Below, one piece after another: positions 62,664 to 64,000 of a stretch of 64,000 nucleotides of DNA; the stretch's first letter is position 1; each line of letters begins with the position of its first letter. Source of the stretch: Thermosynechococcus sichuanensis E542 (GTDB lineage Bacteria > Cyanobacteriota > Cyanobacteriia > Thermosynechococcales > Thermosynechococcaceae). The DNA lies in assembly GCF_003555505.1 (NCBI RefSeq), contig NZ_CP032152.1, forward strand, positions 310,001 through 374,000, in the 5' to 3' direction. The translations under genes and the position numbers were made by a program. The notes below the pieces were generated by a model. That model was not told the origin of the DNA. It saw only the letters and a list, made by a program, of their open reading frames with translations, and did not search any database.

Positions 62664-64000
62664 ATGCGGGTATGTGTAATTGGCACCGGCTATGTGGGCT
62701 TGGTGACGGGAGTGTGCTTGGCGCATATCGGTCATGAGGTGCTTTGCATTGACAACAACATTGATAAGGTCAAGCTGCTGCAACAGGGGGAATCCCCCAT
62801 TTACGAACCCGGCTTGACAGAGTTGCTGCGTGGCTGCATTGCCAATGGCCACATTCACTTCAGCAGTGATCTTGGCGCTGGGGTAGAGTTTGGTGAAGTG
62901 CTCTTTATTGCTGTTGGCACACCTGCACTGCCTAATGGCGAAACCGATACCCGCTATGTAGAAGCCGTTGCCCGCGGCATTGGCGCCCATTTGCATTTGG
63001 GATACAAAGTGATTGTTAATAAATCCACAGTGCCCATTGGCTCAGGGGACTGGGTGCGGATGATTATTCTCGATGGTGTGGTTGAGCGCGAACCCGATTT
63101 AGCCGATGCTATTAAAGCGGGAGCAACCCATCCGCCCCTAGATTTTGATGTGGTCAGCAACCCTGAATTTCTGCGGGAAGGTTCGGCGGTCTATGACACC
63201 TTTAATCCCGATCGCATTGTTTTGGGTAGCAGCAGCCGCAAAGCCATTCAGATCATGCAGGAACTCTATGCGCCAATCATTGAGCGCAAGTATGCCGCTG
63301 ATCCCAGCTTGCCCCCTGTGCCCGTTTTGGTGACGGATCTCAGTTCGGCAGAAATGATTAAGTATGCTGCCAATGCCTTTTTAGCCACTAAAATCAGCTT
63401 CATTAACGAAATTGCCAACATTTGCGATCGCGTGGGCGCAGATGTGGTGCAAGTGGCCAAGGGGATTGGCCTAGATTCCCGCATTGGCGAGAAGTTTCTG
63501 CAAGCGGGCTTGGGCTGGGGTGGCTCCTGTTTTCCTAAGGATGTTTCGGCGCTCATCCACACGGCGGAAGACTACGGCTACGATGCCCAGTTGCTCAAGG
63601 CGGCGGTTCAAGTCAATCAGCGGCAACGCTTTGTTGTCATTGAAAAATTGCAACAGGTGCTCAAAATCCTCAAGGGTAAAACCATTGGCCTTTTGGGGTT
63701 AACGTTTAAGCCCAACACCGATGATCTGCGGGATGCCCCTGCCCTGAATTTGATCGATGAACTCCATCGCTTGGGTGCCAAGGTCAAAGCCTATGACCCT
63801 CTCGTATCCCAGTCAGGTTTGCGATCAGGGCTTTCCCATGTGATTGTGGAAACAGATCTGCTGCACCTTGCCGATGGCTGTGATGCGCTGGTGCTAGTGA
63901 CCGACTGGCCACAGTTCCAAGAGGTGGATTATGGCGAACTGGCCAAGGTGATGCACCAACCGGTGATCATTGATGGCCGCAACTTTTTGGATCGCAGGGA
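62664..64000 (+). CDS. ugd: UDP-glucose 6-dehydrogenase (3' end beyond window)
   Basis: An open frame from ATG 62664 to the window end (about 445 codons without a stop; family length about 450-460). It begins MRVCVIGTGYVGLVTGVCLAH with the NAD loop GTGYVG. The catalytic Cys is in WGGSCFPKD, preceded by LGWG, and the segment NPEFLREGSAVYD with KSTVPIGSG are hallmarks. It oxidises UDP-glucose twice to UDP-glucuronate, the substrate of the upstream UXS. The frame runs off the end, so the C-terminus is unseen. Confidence 0.95.
   Translation, partial: MRVCVIGTGYVGLVTGVCLAHIGHEVLCIDNNIDKVKLLQQGESPIYEPGLTELLRGCIANGHIHFSSDLGAGVEFGEVLFIAVGTPALPNGETDTRYVEAVARGIGAHLHLGYKVIVNKSTVPIGSGDWVRMIILDGVVEREPDLADAIKAGATHPPLDFDVVSNPEFLREGSAVYDTFNPDRIVLGSSSRKAIQIMQELYAPIIERKYAADPSLPPVPVLVTDLSSAEMIKYAANAFLATKISFINEIANICDRVGADVVQVAKGIGLDSRIGEKFLQAGLGWGGSCFPKDVSALIHTAEDYGYDAQLLKAAVQVNQRQRFVVIEKLQQVLKILKGKTIGLLGLTFKPNTDDLRDAPALNLIDELHRLGAKVKAYDPLVSQSGLRSGLSHVIVETDLLHLADGCDALVLVTDWPQFQEVDYGELAKVMHQPVIIDGRNFLDRR

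Overview
The window is chromosomal DNA from a unicellular cyanobacterium, very probably the thermophilic genus Thermosynechococcus. The support is the abundance of the octamer GCGATCGC (HIP1) inside genes; cyanobacterial or plastid-type genes (ycf20, a Ycf29-like regulator, ndhA-I-G-E, ccs1, a complex C assembly factor); and an orange carotenoid protein split into separate N- and C-domain genes. Genus is inferred from gene content and recalled family sequences, not from a database search. About 57 protein genes, one tRNA and one riboswitch can be supported. Genes are packed tightly, with many 1-4 bp start/stop overlaps and several tail-to-tail overlaps.

1-9,900: a TPR/glycosyltransferase pair (minus); the split carotenoid protein genes HCP and CTDH with a terminator hairpin between them; a coiled-coil protein; a DHH phosphoesterase with SixA phosphatase; a ChaN-like protein; a NarL-type regulator; two hypothetical genes. 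9,900-10,640 is an AT-rich gap. 10,640-17,500: coaD with a coiled-coil partner, an alpha-E protein, ycf20, a DUF1877 protein, pdhA, a PAP2 phosphatase, a VOC-like protein with murQ, and a small exported protein.

17,600-28,900: tRNA-Ser(GGA); cobH-cobL of corrin synthesis; a pentapeptide protein; a SagB-like oxidoreductase coupled to an Rrf2 regulator; an FHA protein; rplU-rpmA behind a clear promoter; a glnA-type glutamine riboswitch before a DUF4278 gene; a Tat-exported PhoX-like phosphatase; sulfiredoxin; an ABC ATPase coupled to an HTH-GrpE-like fusion; a thioredoxin-like ferredoxin; an Anbu-type proteasome homologue. 29,000-43,950: an antiporter with two CrcB fluoride channels, acnB, an orphan ParA, pheS, a CPBP protease, an L,D-transpeptidase, a cytochrome/haem block (CCB factor, hemF, ccs1), a copper chaperone with a P1B ATPase, and a decayed nuclease-like gene.

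43,950-55,070: a minus-strand block resembling the hormogonium polysaccharide (hps) locus, with a 1,769-residue HpsA-like protein and four pseudopilins, next to three near-identical tandem Rpn/DUF2887 nuclease-like genes that differ mainly in a 12-nt repeat tract. 55,150-64,000: a DUF3326 protein and HtrA protease, ndhA-I-G-E of the NDH-1 complex, dihydroorotase, and UDP-xylose synthase with UDP-glucose dehydrogenase (cut by the window end).

The best leads are the tandem nuclease-like triplication with a relic of a further copy, the glutamine riboswitch/DUF4278 unit, the terminator splitting HCP from CTDH, the HTH-GrpE fusion, and hps-like genes in a non-filamentous genome.
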